Shown here: positions 22,311 to 34,662 of the stretch, in pieces
Layout of the letters: each line of letters starts with the position of its first letter
Numbering within the stretch: position 1 is the stretch's first letter
Assembly: GCA_039707465.1 (NCBI GenBank)
Contig: CM077644.1
Span: forward strand, 200,481,962-200,545,961
Source of the DNA: Rhabdophis nuchalis
Lineage: Eukaryota > Chordata > Lepidosauria > Squamata > Natricidae
DNA length: 64,000 bases
Direction of reading: 5' to 3'
Translations under genes and position numbers: made by a program
Notes under the pieces: generated by a model
What the model saw: the letters and a program-made list of their open reading frames with translations, nothing else
What the model was told of the DNA's origin: nothing
The model's database searches: none

Positions 22311-24007
22311 GGACTACATAACATTGAGTCATGCCCATTGTCAGGTATTTTTCTGTTTGAAAAAAACATTGTGTTCTTTCCCAGCCATTTCAGTGACTTG
22401 TTATTTAAAAGTGATTTGAATATCAGCTTGGATATTTACTAATGCTCTTTGTTTCAATATTGCCTTGATTTGATATCTGGCTGAGAACAAGTATTAGTTG
22501 AGAAACCAAGCTGTGAGATTATTTGGGGAAGTTGATTTCTCCATGTGATGGATTGAAGTGTCCATATGTTCTTCAAGGTCCATTTTTGAAAATCTGTCAG
22601 ATTCCATTGGCAGAATCTACCAGTAATTGAACACTTTATTTTAGACAATAAATGAAACGGGTGCTGTTTCAGCTCTTATTGCTGCTGCTGGTGTATTCCT
22701 GTCAGTTCCAGAATAGATCTGGGAAAAAAGAAGCATGCTTGATTTTGTTTGAATAGTTCTCACAACACTGTATTATATGCCAGCACTGGTGCAGTTTTTG
22801 TCTTGTGGACTTTAAAGATGCAGAGAAAGATTTTTGGTGATTATAATTATTTTAGTTAATATTTTAGAAATTACTGGGGACTGTATTGAACTTTGTTGAA
22901 GTGGTTGACTCAAGGCCTTGTATATGTAAAAACCACACATAAATATGGTTCCCCATCCAAATGCACTGTATTTGTTGTACACGGCTCATCTCCCCACCTG
23001 CCAAAAAAAATACATAAAGGTAAGTAACAACACTGCAGCCAAGATACTTTTCTATCTAAAGGTAAATTTTCCCCTGGTAAATATGAGCTAGTCATTCCTA
23101 ACTCTGAAGTGCAATTGCCAGTTAGTATGAATAAAACTAGTCTGCATAAGGTAGATTCCTATGGTTTTACCTAGTCAAACAATATTTTTTATCTGCTTGG
23201 ACTGGTACAATAACAGGCATTTTTAATAAAAACTGGTAAATTAACTAATCCTATTTTTAGATAAAATTTGGTAAAATTGCAAAGGAATATTACTTAGAAA
23301 ACTTCTTGAGCATTAATGTAATATGCAGAAAATATATACATAATTAAGCCACTATTTTTATTCTTTGTTCTTGCAATGAATTTGCCATGTTCCCATATGA
23401 TTTTATTCCTCCTAGCGAATACAAGTCTAATTTGTCTCACCTTTTTTGAGAAAATTAGATCCTTGAGTGCTTGTATAATTTTCCCACTTTAGTTTGTACT
23501 TTCTGCAATTATATAATCTCTTTTTATAACGATGCCTGGAAATATCTCACTGCAAATTAGATTTCTGAACTTATGACTTGACAAACTACTTTGTACAGAA
23601 CACATTATAAAAACTAATAATTCCTATTATTTTAGCACAAAAATCTGTTGGAATAAAAAGAAAATCTCTTTGTGATAACTAACTTATCTTCAGACTACAT
23701 ACTTATATTTGTGCGTAGGTGTTAAAGTCAATGCTGGGTCAGTTTTGACTTCTGGCAACTGCCTGGACAAGCCCCTACAGTTTTCTTAGTAGTATAATAT
23801 AAGACATATTCTTACATTAGGCTCCAGTAATTTCATAAACAGTATTATCCTCCATGATACCATTCCCACATAATAACAACATGATGCAACTACTTTTTCA
23901 CTGGTCCACCTGCAGTGCTCTTTAAAATAGACCTCTCTTTTGCTCCACTGCTATTTGTCATACTATTAATGAAATCAAGGTTCAACAGCAGACAAACCCC
24001 ACTGATA
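22311..24007. other. AT-rich unique sequence
   Basis: No supported gene or repeat. A CTGCTGCTG run lies near 22682. Confidence 0.55.
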
Positions 24008-24086
24008 TGTCTATGAAGACTCTCAATCATCCAGGTCATGGTTGCTTGAAGAATTAAAGAAGCTTCTTGGATGAGAAGCAAATTTT
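24008..24086 (+). mobile_element. Penelope-like (putative) repeat fragment with hairpin
   Basis: It contains GAAGACTCTCAATCATCCAG and the hairpin GCTTCTTGGATGAGAAGC (arms GCTTCT and AGAAGC) preceded by TTGAAGAA and followed by AAA. The layout resembles the box-stem-GAAA arrangement of hammerhead motifs in Penelope-like elements. Related to the pieces near 26520-26870. Confidence 0.4.
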
Positions 24087-24452
24087 TAAAAATAAAATAA
24101 AATCCAGTTGCCTTTTGGAAAAAAGAATCTTTGGGGACAGTATTCCTGTTTAGCACCAACTCCATCCCCAAATAAAGCAAATATTTCTAACATATCATAC
24201 ACATATCTCAAAATCTTACCAAATTTACAAGAATGTTGGTGACCATATCCAAGAGCTTGCAATAATTAAAGCCTTTTGTTTTTCCAGATGTTAGTTTGAA
24301 AATCTGACACCTAAGAGCTAGAAAAGAATGCCTACTCTTTGGATGGCATTTACTTTACTTAGTTTATTTTCAGATTTAACAAGGAAAAATGAAAAATGCT
24401 TTTGATTACAGAGGTTAATCTTTCTCATTCTATTATTTGGTATCTTTTATTA
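24087..24452. other. Unique spacer
   Basis: AT-rich, nothing recognised. Confidence 0.5.
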
Positions 24453-26502
24453 GATTAGATTAGATTAGATTTTATTTTTCTATACCGCATCCTCTCCCCA
24501 GGGGGACTCGGAGCGGTGCACAGGGAAAATTAAAACAACATAAAATATATACATAAATAAATACAATAAAAACAGATTAAATCAACTGTCCCTGCACTAA
24601 AATCCCCATTTTTAAAATTAACATTCCCTAACCCCTGAGGTAGAGACTAACCTAGGCCGGCCAAGCAGAAGAAGTGAGGTTTTAATTTCTGACGGAAGGA
24701 GCGGAGGTCCGTAGTTGTTCTAATGTCGGGGGGAAGGTCGTTCCAGAGGGCTGGGCCCGCCACAGAGAAGGCCCTTCCCCTGGGCGTCGCCCGCTGACAA
24801 AGTCTAGTGGACGGCACCCGGAGAAGTCCCTCTCTGTGGGAGCGAATCGGCCGGGAAGATGTATGGGGCAGAATCCGATCCCGCAGATAGCTAGGTCCCG
24901 AGCCATGGAGCGCTTTAAAGATAAGAACTAGCACCTTGAAGCACACCCGAAAGACGACAGGTAGCCAGTGCAGCTCGCGCAAGAGCGGTGTTACATGGGT
25001 ATAACTTGCGGTACCCATTATTGCTCGCGCGGCTGCATTCTGGACCAGCTGAAGTCTTCGGGTGCACCTCAAGGGGAGCCCCATGTAGAGAGAGTTACAA
25101 TAGTCCAGTCGGGATGTCACGAGAGCATGAGTGACTGTGCGAAGGGTGTCCCGATCCAATAGGGGGCGCAACTGGCGAACCAGGCGAACCTGGTAAAACG
25201 CCCTCCTGGCCACGGCTGTCACTTGATCTTCCATGGACAGCCGGGCATCCAGGAGGACACCCAAGTTGCGCACCCCATCCACAGGGGCAAGATGTTCGCC
25301 CCCTATGGCCAGCGATGGAATCAGCGGGTTGAATCGGGCAGCCGGAAACCACAGCCACTCGGTCTTGGTCAGGTTGAGCCTGAGTCCGTTACTTCCCATC
25401 CAGATCCGTACGGCTTCCAGGCACTGGCACATCACCGCTACGGCATCGTTGGGGTGGTTTGGGTAGATATATACAGCTGAGTATCATCAGCGTAGAGATG
25501 GTACTCTACCCCAAAACCACGGATGATCTCACCCAGCGGCTTCATATATGTGTTGAACAGGAGAGGCGAGAGGACCGACCCCTGAGGCACCCCACATGTG
25601 AGGGGTCTCGAGGTCGACCTCTGCTCTCCTGCCAACACAAATTGCGATCGGCCAGAGAGGTAGGAGGAGAACCACCGTAAAACGGTGCCTCCCACCCCCA
25701 ACCCCTCCAGCCGATGCAATAGGATACCATGGTCGATGGTATCGAAAGCCACCGAGAGGTCTAATAGGACCAGGATGGAGGAGCAACCCCCATCTCTGGC
25801 CCTCCAGAGATCATCAACCAACGCGACCAATGACGTCTCGGTGCTATGCCCGGGCCGAAAGCCGGACTGGCGCGGGTCTAGATAATCAACTTCCTCCAGG
25901 TGACGGGGAAACTGTTGTGCCACCATACTCTCAACAACCTTCGCCAAAAAGGGAAGGTTGGAGACTGGACGATAGTTGGTTAATAAAGCTGGATCCAAAG
26001 AGGGCTTCTTAAGGAGGGGCCTCACCATAGCCTCTTTTAGGGAAGCAGGTAAGGAACCCTCACTTAAGGATGCGTTGACAACCTCTTGGAGCCAGCCTCG
26101 TGTCACCTCCCAGGATGCCAGTACAAGCCAGGAGGGACACGGGTCCAATAAACATGTGGTGGCTCGCAGTCGCCCACGTAACCTGTCCATATCCTCGGAA
26201 GTAACGGAGTCAAACTCCTCCCAAATAAGATCTGTCTCGCGGCATCCCACTGGGCCATCAATTGAGGCTAACTCATTCTGTATCTGAGCGATTTTCTCCT
26301 GCAGAAAAATCACAAATTCCTCTGCTCTACCCTGTAGCGGGGCTTCCCGCACCCTCTGTTGAAGGAGGGAGCGGGTCACCCTAAACAGGGCGGCAGGGCG
26401 GTTTTCTGTGGATGCTATGAGAGTGGCACAATGATGACGTTTGGCCACTCTCAGCGCCACAATGTAAGTCCGTAAATGGGCTCTTACCTGTGTCCGGTCA
26501 GA
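24453..26502 (-). mobile_element. Second long L2 LINE, opposite orientation, (GATTA)n tail
   Basis: The minus-strand element starts at about 26502, equivalent to about 19628 in the first copy, and ends with the L2 UTR near 24480 plus an (AGATT)n tail at 24453-24475. It is colinear and visually very similar to the copy at 19221-21735, about 2.7 kb away and inverted relative to it. The 5' junction lies in a Penelope-like repeat. Confidence 0.9.
24647..26502 (-). pseudogene. L2 reverse transcriptase, one frameshift
   Basis: The upstream part (to 25438) covers the linker, NYRPVSNLPF, DLSVAFDTIDH, GVPQGSVLSPLLF and YADD (25483-25494). The downstream part (25435-24647) covers LGVLLDARLS, LRELHWLPVVFRVCFKVL and SYLRDRILPH. 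They join where the first copy has a run of four C and this copy has three (GGG at 25461-25463 on the plus strand), so one deleted base explains the break. The open frame extends upstream to 26646 with about 48 residues from flanking repeat DNA, not L2 protein. Confidence 0.9.
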
Positions 26503-26514
26503 CAAAGGAGGGGA

Positions 26515-26660
26515 GACTTTAGATCTTCGCTTATGTTTCGATAAAGATTCTGTTATCCAGTTGTCTGAAGATTGAGTCATTTTAACTGAATTAATTTTTG
26601 TTGTTAGTTTGAGATGTTTCACTGCCCATCCAAGTGGCTTCATCAATCAGAGCAAGCCAG
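26515..26660 (-). mobile_element. Penelope-like (putative) repeat, first of a pair
   Basis: On the minus strand it reads GATTGATGAAGCCACTTGGA, then GGCAGTGAAACATCTCAAAC and CAGTTAAAATGACTCAATCT: a TTGATGA box, a hairpin segment and GAAAC. A similar unit follows in the same orientation at 26742-26870. Confidence 0.4.
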
Positions 26661-26741
26661 TTAGGCAGAGAGTCATTGGAATGTACCAACTCCTTCTACA
26701 TGACCCTCAAGGATGTTCCTGCCCAGAGTGCATTGCAATAT

Positions 26742-26870
26742 TTCGATGAAGATTCTCAGTCATCCAGATGCAGTTGTCTGAAAGTTGAGATGTTGCAACT
26801 GGAGTAATTTTTATTGATAGTTTGAGATGTTTTGCTGATCATTGAAGTAGATTTCTCAGTTTCTGAATAT
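26742..26870 (-). mobile_element. Penelope-like (putative) repeat, second of the pair
   Basis: It shares TTGATAGTTTGAGATGTTTT, AAGATTCTCAGTCATCCAG and AGTTGTCTGAAAGTTGAG with the preceding unit, about 220 bp away. Direct tandem arrangement is typical of Penelope-like pseudo-LTRs. No reverse transcriptase is visible here. Confidence 0.4.
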
Positions 26871-27916
26871 TGCAATTAATTTCCTCAGTCAAATAATGAC
26901 ATAAAAATATATTTATAATACTAATAAAAACAGACTGCAAAAATACATATTAGGGGAAAATATCTACTTTTTGAAATGTGTAAATAATATATAAATCAGG
27001 ATCAATGTGTTCAAAACTGAAAGATTGTAAAACTTCTGTGCTTACCATCTATATTAGCTGTAATGCACAAGAGATTGGAAAAGATTCTTCCTTTGACTAA
27101 AAAGATTGTGCATGTTTTTTTTCTTTCTTTCTTACACAATAAAATTGTACAAGAACTCAAAGTATCTAATATATTAGGTGTAAGAATATCCTTTTCCATG
27201 TCCATAATTCTCTTGCTTCCAAATCCAGATTGTGCTATGTACTAATAGCAGCAGGCTGGGAATTTCAGTGTGCTTATTGATCTTAATGAGTGACAAGCAT
27301 CTGATTTATTTATCTATTTCATTTTACCAGGAGGAAATAAAATCAATTAGGTAAACATCTCATTTACAAGAGAGGCCTCCAGTAATATATAATGATAGGC
27401 AACTATTAAAGTGTTATACTCCTTATGTCTGATATTCACAACACAGTCATTCAAGATATTCTGATTCACCATATGATTATGCTCATGTTAGTTGTTTCAA
27501 ATTATGTACCTTCCAAAATGTATTCAAAATGTTTTGCTTGGCTAATCATCTCAAGTTAAAATTAGTCAGGCTTCACAGAAAATCTGTTCTCAGGCATAGT
27601 TCACAGGTTCCTCTTTTATTTGCAGAATAGATTATTAACATTCTGCAAAAGATGCTTTGCTTCTAGGGCTCAAGTACAGTATATTTTTGCAATGTGAGGC
27701 CAGTTGAAGTTTTCATAGTTGATGAGAAGCAAAGATGTTCAAAATGTTTCAATTATCTACAGTAGAGCTAAGGGATAATGCTAGATGACTGAAACACATG
27801 TTCTAGTGAATGGAATGTTTTGTATGATGCAATTACTTGTGTTTGCAGATATTTTTTTTCCTCCCAGTATCAGTCTCGGGACCACCATATTATTTTTTTC
27901 TTTCTAAAGCGGCGTA
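26871..27916. other. Unique spacer
   Basis: No gene or repeat identified. A short TTTCTTTCTTTCTT tract lies near 27117-27132. Confidence 0.5.
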
Positions 27917-28785
27917 TTTATTTGAATTTGAATTTATTTATATTTATATCCCGCCCTTCTCCACAGAGGACCCAGGGCGGCGCACAGGAATTTAAAAACA
28001 TACAAAAATACAAAAAATAAATACATAATTTAAAATATATTAAACCATCCTAATCCTATGCTAAAACCAAATTTTAAAATACCCAATTTAAAACTTTCTA
28101 AAAAGTCCCCGTGGGAGGTTAGGCTAGGCTGGCTTGTTGGAAAAGATGTGTCTTTAGACATTGGTGGAAGAGGCGGAGGTCGGTGATGGTGCGTAATTCA
28201 GGGGGTAGGTCGTTCCAAAGGGCTGGGCCCGCCACAGAGAAGGCTCTTCCCCTGGGCGTCGCCAGTTGGCATTGTCCGGCCGACGGCACCCTGAGAAGAC
28301 CCTCTCTGTGGGAGTGGATCGGCCGAAGGGATGTATGGGGCAGAAGGCGATCTCGCATATAACTAGGCCCTGAGCCATGGAGCACTTTAAAGATGGTCGT
28401 CAGAACCTTGAAGCGCACCCGAAAGGCCACAGGAAGCCAGTGCAGCTCGTGCAGGATCGGTGTTATGTGGGAGCATCTAGTGGCTCCCATAATCACCTGC
28501 GCGGCTGCGTTTTGGGCTAACTGTAGCTTTCAAGTGCACCTCAAGGGAAGCCCCATGTAGAGAGCATTACAGTAGTTGAGTCGGGACATCACGAGAGCTT
28601 GAGTGACTGCAAAGGGCAGCCCGGTCCAGTAAGGGGCGCAATTTGCGCATTAGGCGTACCTGATGAAACGCCCCCCTGGCCACAGCCGCCACATGGTCCT
28701 CCATGGACAGCCGGGAATCCAGGAGGACACCCAAATTGCGCACCCTCTCCACGGGGGCCAGTGTTTCGCCCCCCAATGGCCAGAG
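27917..28785 (-). mobile_element. L2 LINE 3' third, RT C-terminus broken
   Basis: The 3' UTR (ATATCCCGCCCTTCTCC, GACCCAGGGCGGCGCACAGG) is at the left. The minus frame 28496-28119 encodes HITPILHELHWLPVAFRVRF, SYMRDRLLPH, GRAFSVAGPALWNDLP and LKTHLFQQASLA. The 28785-28567 segment carries LGVLLDSRLSMEDHV in a different frame. The 5' truncation falls in the LAIGGE motif. A TATAAGTAA-rich tract lies immediately upstream. Confidence 0.88.
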
Positions 28786-30804
28786 TAAGTAATATAAAAA
28801 GTATAAGTAATATAAAAAAATATAAGTAATATAAAAAGTATAAATAATACATGTAATGCATATGTAAAAGCATACATAATAAGTAAGTATCAATGATAAC
28901 TAATAACCAATAAAGAAAGATAATGTGTAATATCCTAGATGAAAAACTTGAAGGATTTGAGAAGAATCTTTCTACAACCAATGGATTTGATTTTCTTTAA
29001 AGTCAGGTGGGATGCAAGGATTTTTTTAAAAAAATAACAAGAACTAAAAAGGTGAATTCTAAGTTAGCCATTAATTCATTATCAGGTGGTTTAGGGGGAA
29101 ATAAGCAAGGAAATTATTAGTAGATGGGATCACCATCTTGACGTTACACAAATGTCACCCCAGAAAGTAGTGTGGTTGGAAAAAGGCAAAGTCTCATTTT
29201 AAGCAGCTGGTGAGGACAGTTATGAGAAATTAAAACTGCTATATGAGAATTCCTGTGATTCCTATGGTAAAAATTGTATTTTTAACCATTTACTGGACAT
29301 ATTATAGGCTGTTCAGCATCTTGGAGATGGGTGGCATTAAAAAAATCTAACCAAATTAAGGTTCATATAAAGTAAGTCAGAGAAAATGGTACATTACAAA
29401 GAAAAAAATTGGCTTGGAGGAAGGAATCTCATAGAAAATTCCATGGTGGATTAGAATTAATATCACCATTAATATTATATCTCTTATCATCATTTGCCTT
29501 TTTTTCTTTCAGGGAAATAGTGGGTAAATTAAATTAAATTTGCAAGAAAGAAAAGGCTTGACTCAGATTGGATTTTTGCAGGTATGCTATAATTCTCAGT
29601 GTATTCTTCAACAAGCTGTTTTCTTTTGGGGATTTGACATTCAGTGTAGACTTTTGGGGAAATGACATACAGTATAGACTCAACCAATTAATTTGAATAG
29701 TTGAATAAAACAGTTAAATAAAATGAGAGTAAAACTAAAGTAATGTAATGAATTTTCATTATGTAACAGGGATAGTTATGCATAATCCTTAACTACATAT
29801 TTGATGCTTATTAATAAAATATGCCCAAAATGTTTTTTTCAATAAGGAACATTTTTATTCTGCTTACAGCTAAAATAAAACTCAAGAATTATTCTGGAAA
29901 TGAATTTCTTTATTTTCAGGAGAATTAGAAGAGCAAACTCTGGCTAATATTAGTTTTCCTTTAAAAATTCACACGAGAGGACAAATGGGGTTGAACTGTA
30001 TTCTGTATATAATAAGTGTGAAAACTCTTAATTAAAAATAGCTATTAGAATACCACATATACTCATAGTTGTTAAAGCCATTATACCATAGTGCCCCACA
30101 AAACATTTTAGAAGCTGGTTGCATGTCTCTCTCAGCACTTACTGAAAGAAAACCTGTGATAAATGATATTACATACTGTAACTATCATTCCATAGAGTAG
30201 TCTCCCCAATAAAAGTTCAATACAATGGTGAGAGCAGAAACAAGCTAACAGTTTTATTAAAAGATAAATTTGCACCATCACTAAATAAAGCCCAACCCAC
30301 TTTCCTAAACTGATATTCTTCAATTTAAAAAAATGGTGGGAGGAATTCCAGCAATTTGGAAAACAGTTCCCAAAAGCAGATAGTCAACTGAACATTTTAA
30401 AATTAATCTGCACTCCTCCAACAGGCATATTTTCTACACATATCCCTTATATCCTTTGATAGCAACTATCCACGTCATACTAGCCAGGCTTATGGTGAGT
30501 CTGCCTAGCTTACTTTTGTATCAGTCCTTGTGATGTCCAATACTCCTTGTGGATCAAGTTATGGTTATGGCAGCAATATATACACAAACGGTACATCCAA
30601 TAATGATGCCGCATCAGGTTATCATAATATATTATGTAGGAACAACTACTTGTCAGCATAAGCCTGACAGATCATATCTAAAAATTGGGGGGGGGGGGGC
30701 AATGTTTAGAGTCCAAGGTGCTTTGGAAAGCCTAGCTCTGATTTGATGTTGTCTTTACATCCTAATTTTAACTTTTTTGTCATAATGATGTCATATTGTT
30801 CTAC
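28786..30804. other. AT-rich unique sequence
   Basis: It starts with imperfect ATAAGTAATATAAAAAGT repeats (28786-28860). A G-homopolymer lies at 30687-30699. No gene seen. Confidence 0.55.
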
Positions 30805-30870
30805 TACAGTGGAATCTTTGGTCACGACCGTAATCTGTTCCAGGACTTCGGTCGCAACCTGATTTGGTCA
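30805..30870 (+). mobile_element. Tc1/mariner (Tigger)-like end fragment
   Basis: TACAGTGGAATCTTTGGTCA and TAATCTGTTCCAGGACTTCG resemble the CAGTGGTACCTTGG-type terminal repeat of Tigger-like MITEs, next to a TA. Only one end is seen; a CR1 begins about 25 bp later. Confidence 0.4.
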
Positions 30871-30894
30871 GGAAGAATGTAATGAATTAGATGG

Positions 30895-31490
30895 ATTGGA
30901 CAGTTCTAGGCTGCATCAACAGAGGGATAGAATCTAGATCACGTGAAGTGTTAATGCCACTGTATAGTGCCTTGGTAAGGCCACACTTGGAATACAGTTT
31001 TGGTCGCCACGATGTAGAAAAGACGTGGAGACTCTGGAAAGAGTGCAGAGAAGGGCAACCAAGATGATTAGAGGACTGGAGACTAAGACATATGAAGAAC
31101 GGCTGCAGGAGCTGGGTATGTCTAGTTTGATGAAGAGAAGGACCAGGGGAGACATGATAGCAGTGTTCCGATATCTCAGAGGGTGCCACAAAGAAGAGGG
31201 AGTCAAACTTTTCTCCAAGGCACCTGGGGGCAGGACAAGAAGCAATGGGTGGAAACTAACCAAGGAGAGAAGCAACTTAGAATTAAGGAGAAATTTCCTG
31301 ACAGTAAGAACAATTAACCTCTGGAACAGCTTGCCTCCAGCAGTTGTGAATGCCCCAACCCTGGAAGTCTTTAAAAAGATGTTAGACAGCCATTTGTCTG
31401 AAATGGTATAAGGTTCCTGCCCATGCAGGGGGTTGGACTAGAAGACCTACAAGGTCCCTTCCAACTCTGCTATTGTATTGTATTGTATTG
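30895..31490 (+). mobile_element. CR1 LINE 3' end with (ATTGT)n tail
   Basis: The frame at 31025-31411 encodes [45 protein letters not shown] and ELRRNFLTVRTINLWNSLP, the conserved C-terminus of CR1 ORF2, and stops normally. The 3' UTR has GGGGGTTGGACTAGAAGACC and TCCCTTCCAACTCTG, the standard CR1 terminus, then (ATTGT)n at 31471-31490. The 5' end is truncated, and a small deletion removes codons near 30990. Confidence 0.93.
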
Positions 31491-33317
31491 ATCCCAGCAG
31501 ATTTTTTCTTCCTTCAGTTTTATAAGAAAAAGGAACAGCATATACATTTTAGGTCACAGTATCCTATGCATGTTGATGGTGTCTACTCTAAAAGGCTTTT
31601 TAAGAACCCCATCCAATTTTTTTTGTGAACTAACCGAGATTGATTTTGGGGTTGTCTTTATTCTTGTCTTCTGTTTCCCTACTGAGCTATAGTACCTTCT
31701 TTTAAACATTTATAAATTACCAATTCCACCAAATGAGTGTTGACAGCTTCCTAAATAAATGATATCAAAATTATTTATAATGTTTATACACTTATTTTTC
31801 ATGCTCAGTAATATAAATTCATTATGACAGTAGAGGGAACACATAACAAATGAAAAGGGGAAAATATTAAGGGACTGGGATACATCCATCCTTATTTATA
31901 ATGCCAAACAAGCTTCTGTAGTTTGTTACTGCTCACAAATAGATTCTTTGCCCTCGTCCCTTAAGCTTATATGAGTCCACCAAGAGGTATTTTACTGCAT
32001 TTCATAAGGTAATCATTCTCATCTGCAGTAGCAAAAACAGACAAATGTCCAATGGCACTTTAAAGATGAATGTATTTATTAAGTCATAAGCTTCCATGAG
32101 GTAGAGTTTGCCTTTTCACATTCCTGAAGTGGTTTATCAAGCTATTTGATGTTGTGTTGGGGAGGGGAAAAATACAAATTTGCCATTTAATAGCTGATAA
32201 AATGAAAGACACAACATGAAGTTATGTGGAACCCAGGTAAAGTCATTATTCTGTCATAGTAAGTATATGCCTTTCCAACTACACCAGATTAGGAGACTGG
32301 AAAATAGAAAGCATGTTAAATCCAGTTATTGCTTATGTGTCAACATCAGAGGAAAAACAATATGTTCTATCTAATGCATTGTTCATTCAAGTGCACTCCT
32401 GTAATGGTCAATGCTTTCACTTTCTATGCATTGCCCACCTAATTTTTTTTTAATCCCTAAAGCTTTGTTTTTAAGAAGACTTTTAAAACAAAGAATTGTA
32501 ATTGTGACAGAAGCTCCTCTCCATCCATCCATTTTTCCTTTAGTACATCTGCCGTTCAGAACTCACAGATTCTAACCTTGTGCTGCTGATGTAATCATCC
32601 GATTGACAGGTGGAATATTTTTTAGAATGCATTAAAAGGGTTTATATCTCCCTCTGTGTAAAGGCTTCTATATTATTTAAAATAAAATATTCTAAAGCAT
32701 AAAATATATTCCTTGGGGTCTATTATAAAGATTCCAATCATTCTGGTCTTAAGGCTATGCATTCCACAAGAGTTCTGATCTATGAAGTACAGCACAAGTC
32801 ACCTTAGAAGTTATATTCACATTAGGGCTGGGCCATATTGCATGAGGCTCAACTTTGTTTTGTTGCCCTTAACCATTATCAGATTACACTAAGGACCATT
32901 TGATCTCCTGGAAATAAATAATGGTTGGAAGCCACAGCTGGACCAATTTCCATAGGGTAATGTGTTCCTGCAGATAATTCAACATCAATCCAAAAAGGGC
33001 TGGAAACCAATAATTAAAAACACTCTATACATGTGAGGGTGGGAAAGGATGCATTTAAGTTTAGAAATGTATTTGGAATTATCACAGTTTGTGCAAAAAT
33101 CCATAATAGAATTCAAAGAAGTAATTATTGCTCATTTGATTAGTATAACTGTCATCAAAGGAGCAAGAACCTGAGGCATTTTAGTATTAAATGCACAAGA
33201 TGATATTTAGATAACTTCAGTATAACTACACATACTTTTGAAAACTGCTAAAAAAATAACTACCAAAATGTATATATCATCATCATCTCAAATTAATGAA
33301 TTCCTTTCATTTCAATC
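31491..33317. other. Unique sequence
   Basis: No supported feature. The interval is AT-rich with scattered short homopolymers. Confidence 0.55.
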
Positions 33318-34100
33318 AATCAGAATAGAGTTGGAAAGGACCTCTGAGGTCTTCTAGTCCAATCCCTTGCTCAAGCAGGAGACCCTCTGCCATTTCAGAC
33401 AAGTAACTGTCAAGTCTCCTCTTAAAAATCTCCAATGATGAAGCACCACAACTTCTGAAGGCCAGCTGTTCCTGGTTAATTGTTCTCACTGTCAGGAACT
33501 TTCTTCTTAAGTCTAGGTTGCTTCTCTCCTTGATTAGTCTCCATCCATTGTTTCTTGTCCTGCCCTCTGGTGCTTTGGAAAACAAACTGATCTCCCCCCT
33601 CCATTTTGTGGCAATTTCACAAATACTGGAATACTACTATCATGCCGCCCCCTCTAGTCTTTCTTTCTTTTCTCTAGATTAGCCAAACCCAAATCCTGCA
33701 AACATTTCTCCTCCCCCTGCCCCTTCCAGGCCTTTAACTATCTTCGTTGCTCTTCTTTGCACTTTTTCTAAAGTCTCAACATCTTTTTTGTAATGTGATA
33801 AAGAAAACTGGATGCAGTATTCCAGGTGTGGCCTCAGTAAGATTTTATAAAATGGTACTAATATTTCACATGATTTTGATTCTGTGCCTCTGCTTATACA
33901 ACCAAGGATTGTATTAGCTTTTTTGGCTGATGCTGCACACTGCTGGATCATATTTAAGTAATCGTCCACTAGGACTCCAATGTCCCTCTCACAATTACTG
34001 TTTTTGAGCCAACTTTTACCTAATCTATACTTTGGTTTTTTCCTACCTAGTTGTATAACCTTGCTTTTCTTCACATTAAATTTCATTTTCCATGAATCAG
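33318..34100 (-). mobile_element. CR1 LINE 3' part, minus strand
   Basis: Reading leftward from 34104, the frame encodes WKMKFNVKKSKVIQLG, KDIGVLVDDYLN-like residues, a serine/alanine linker and [11 protein letters not shown]. Then 33585-33316 encodes ERSNLDLRRKFLTVRTIN and the C-terminus. The terminus AGAGTTGGAAAGGACCTC lies near 33328. A region rich in CCCC between the two parts (33590-33730) breaks the frame. This is an older, more diverged subfamily than 30895-31490. Confidence 0.85.
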
Positions 34101-34439
34101 ACAAGACAATATTTAGCTTTTAAATTTCTCTTTTAATCTAACCCTATCCAGTGACAGCTACAAGATATATAAACTCTGTTATAATTTGTCCAATCATAAT
34201 GACAGAGATGAAGTCAGGTGAGCAGAAGTTGTTAGATGTTTACTGACTATTGAAAAAGACTTCGTCCTTCTCCTCCATCATCTGGTTAGCCTCAGCTATC
34301 ACTGCCAGAGTTAGACACAACAATAGGTAGACACAACAATAGGTAAAATATAAATAAAAGTAATTGCTGGAGCTTGAAATAGTTTGACAATAAAATGGAA
34401 GATTGGTAAATGGAATAATCATGAAACCCACTTATGACT
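34101..34439. other. Spacer
   Basis: Contains a short direct repeat ACACAACAATAGGTA at about 34316-34345. Otherwise nothing recognised. Confidence 0.5.
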
Positions 34440-34662
34440 ATAACCATGTTGCTTGTATCTTTACAATTTATATTGTTTTATTTGTTTCCTAGTATGATTT
34501 GATTGCTTATTAGTAACCCATGACTATGGCTAAGTTCTGTATCTTATGATCCTTGATGAATGTATCTGTTTAATCTTTTTTTTTCTTTTTATGTACACTG
34601 AGAACATGCACCATAGACAAATTCCTTGTGTCCATTCACACTTGGCCAATAGAGAATTCTAT
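34440..34662 (+). mobile_element. Snake1 (CR1/L3-type) LINE 3' UTR, no microsatellite tail
   Basis: It shares TTGATTGCTTATTAGTAACC, CCTTGATGAATGTATCTG, ACACTGAGAACATGCACC and CACTTGGCCAATAGAGAATT with the copies at 51090 and 56073. It ends at AATTCTAT without expansion, unlike its two relatives. Confidence 0.8.

Noticed and set aside
26503..26646. N-terminal 48 residues of the second L2 open frame
   Set aside because: Encoded by a Penelope-like repeat upstream of the 5' truncation; the ATG is accidental.
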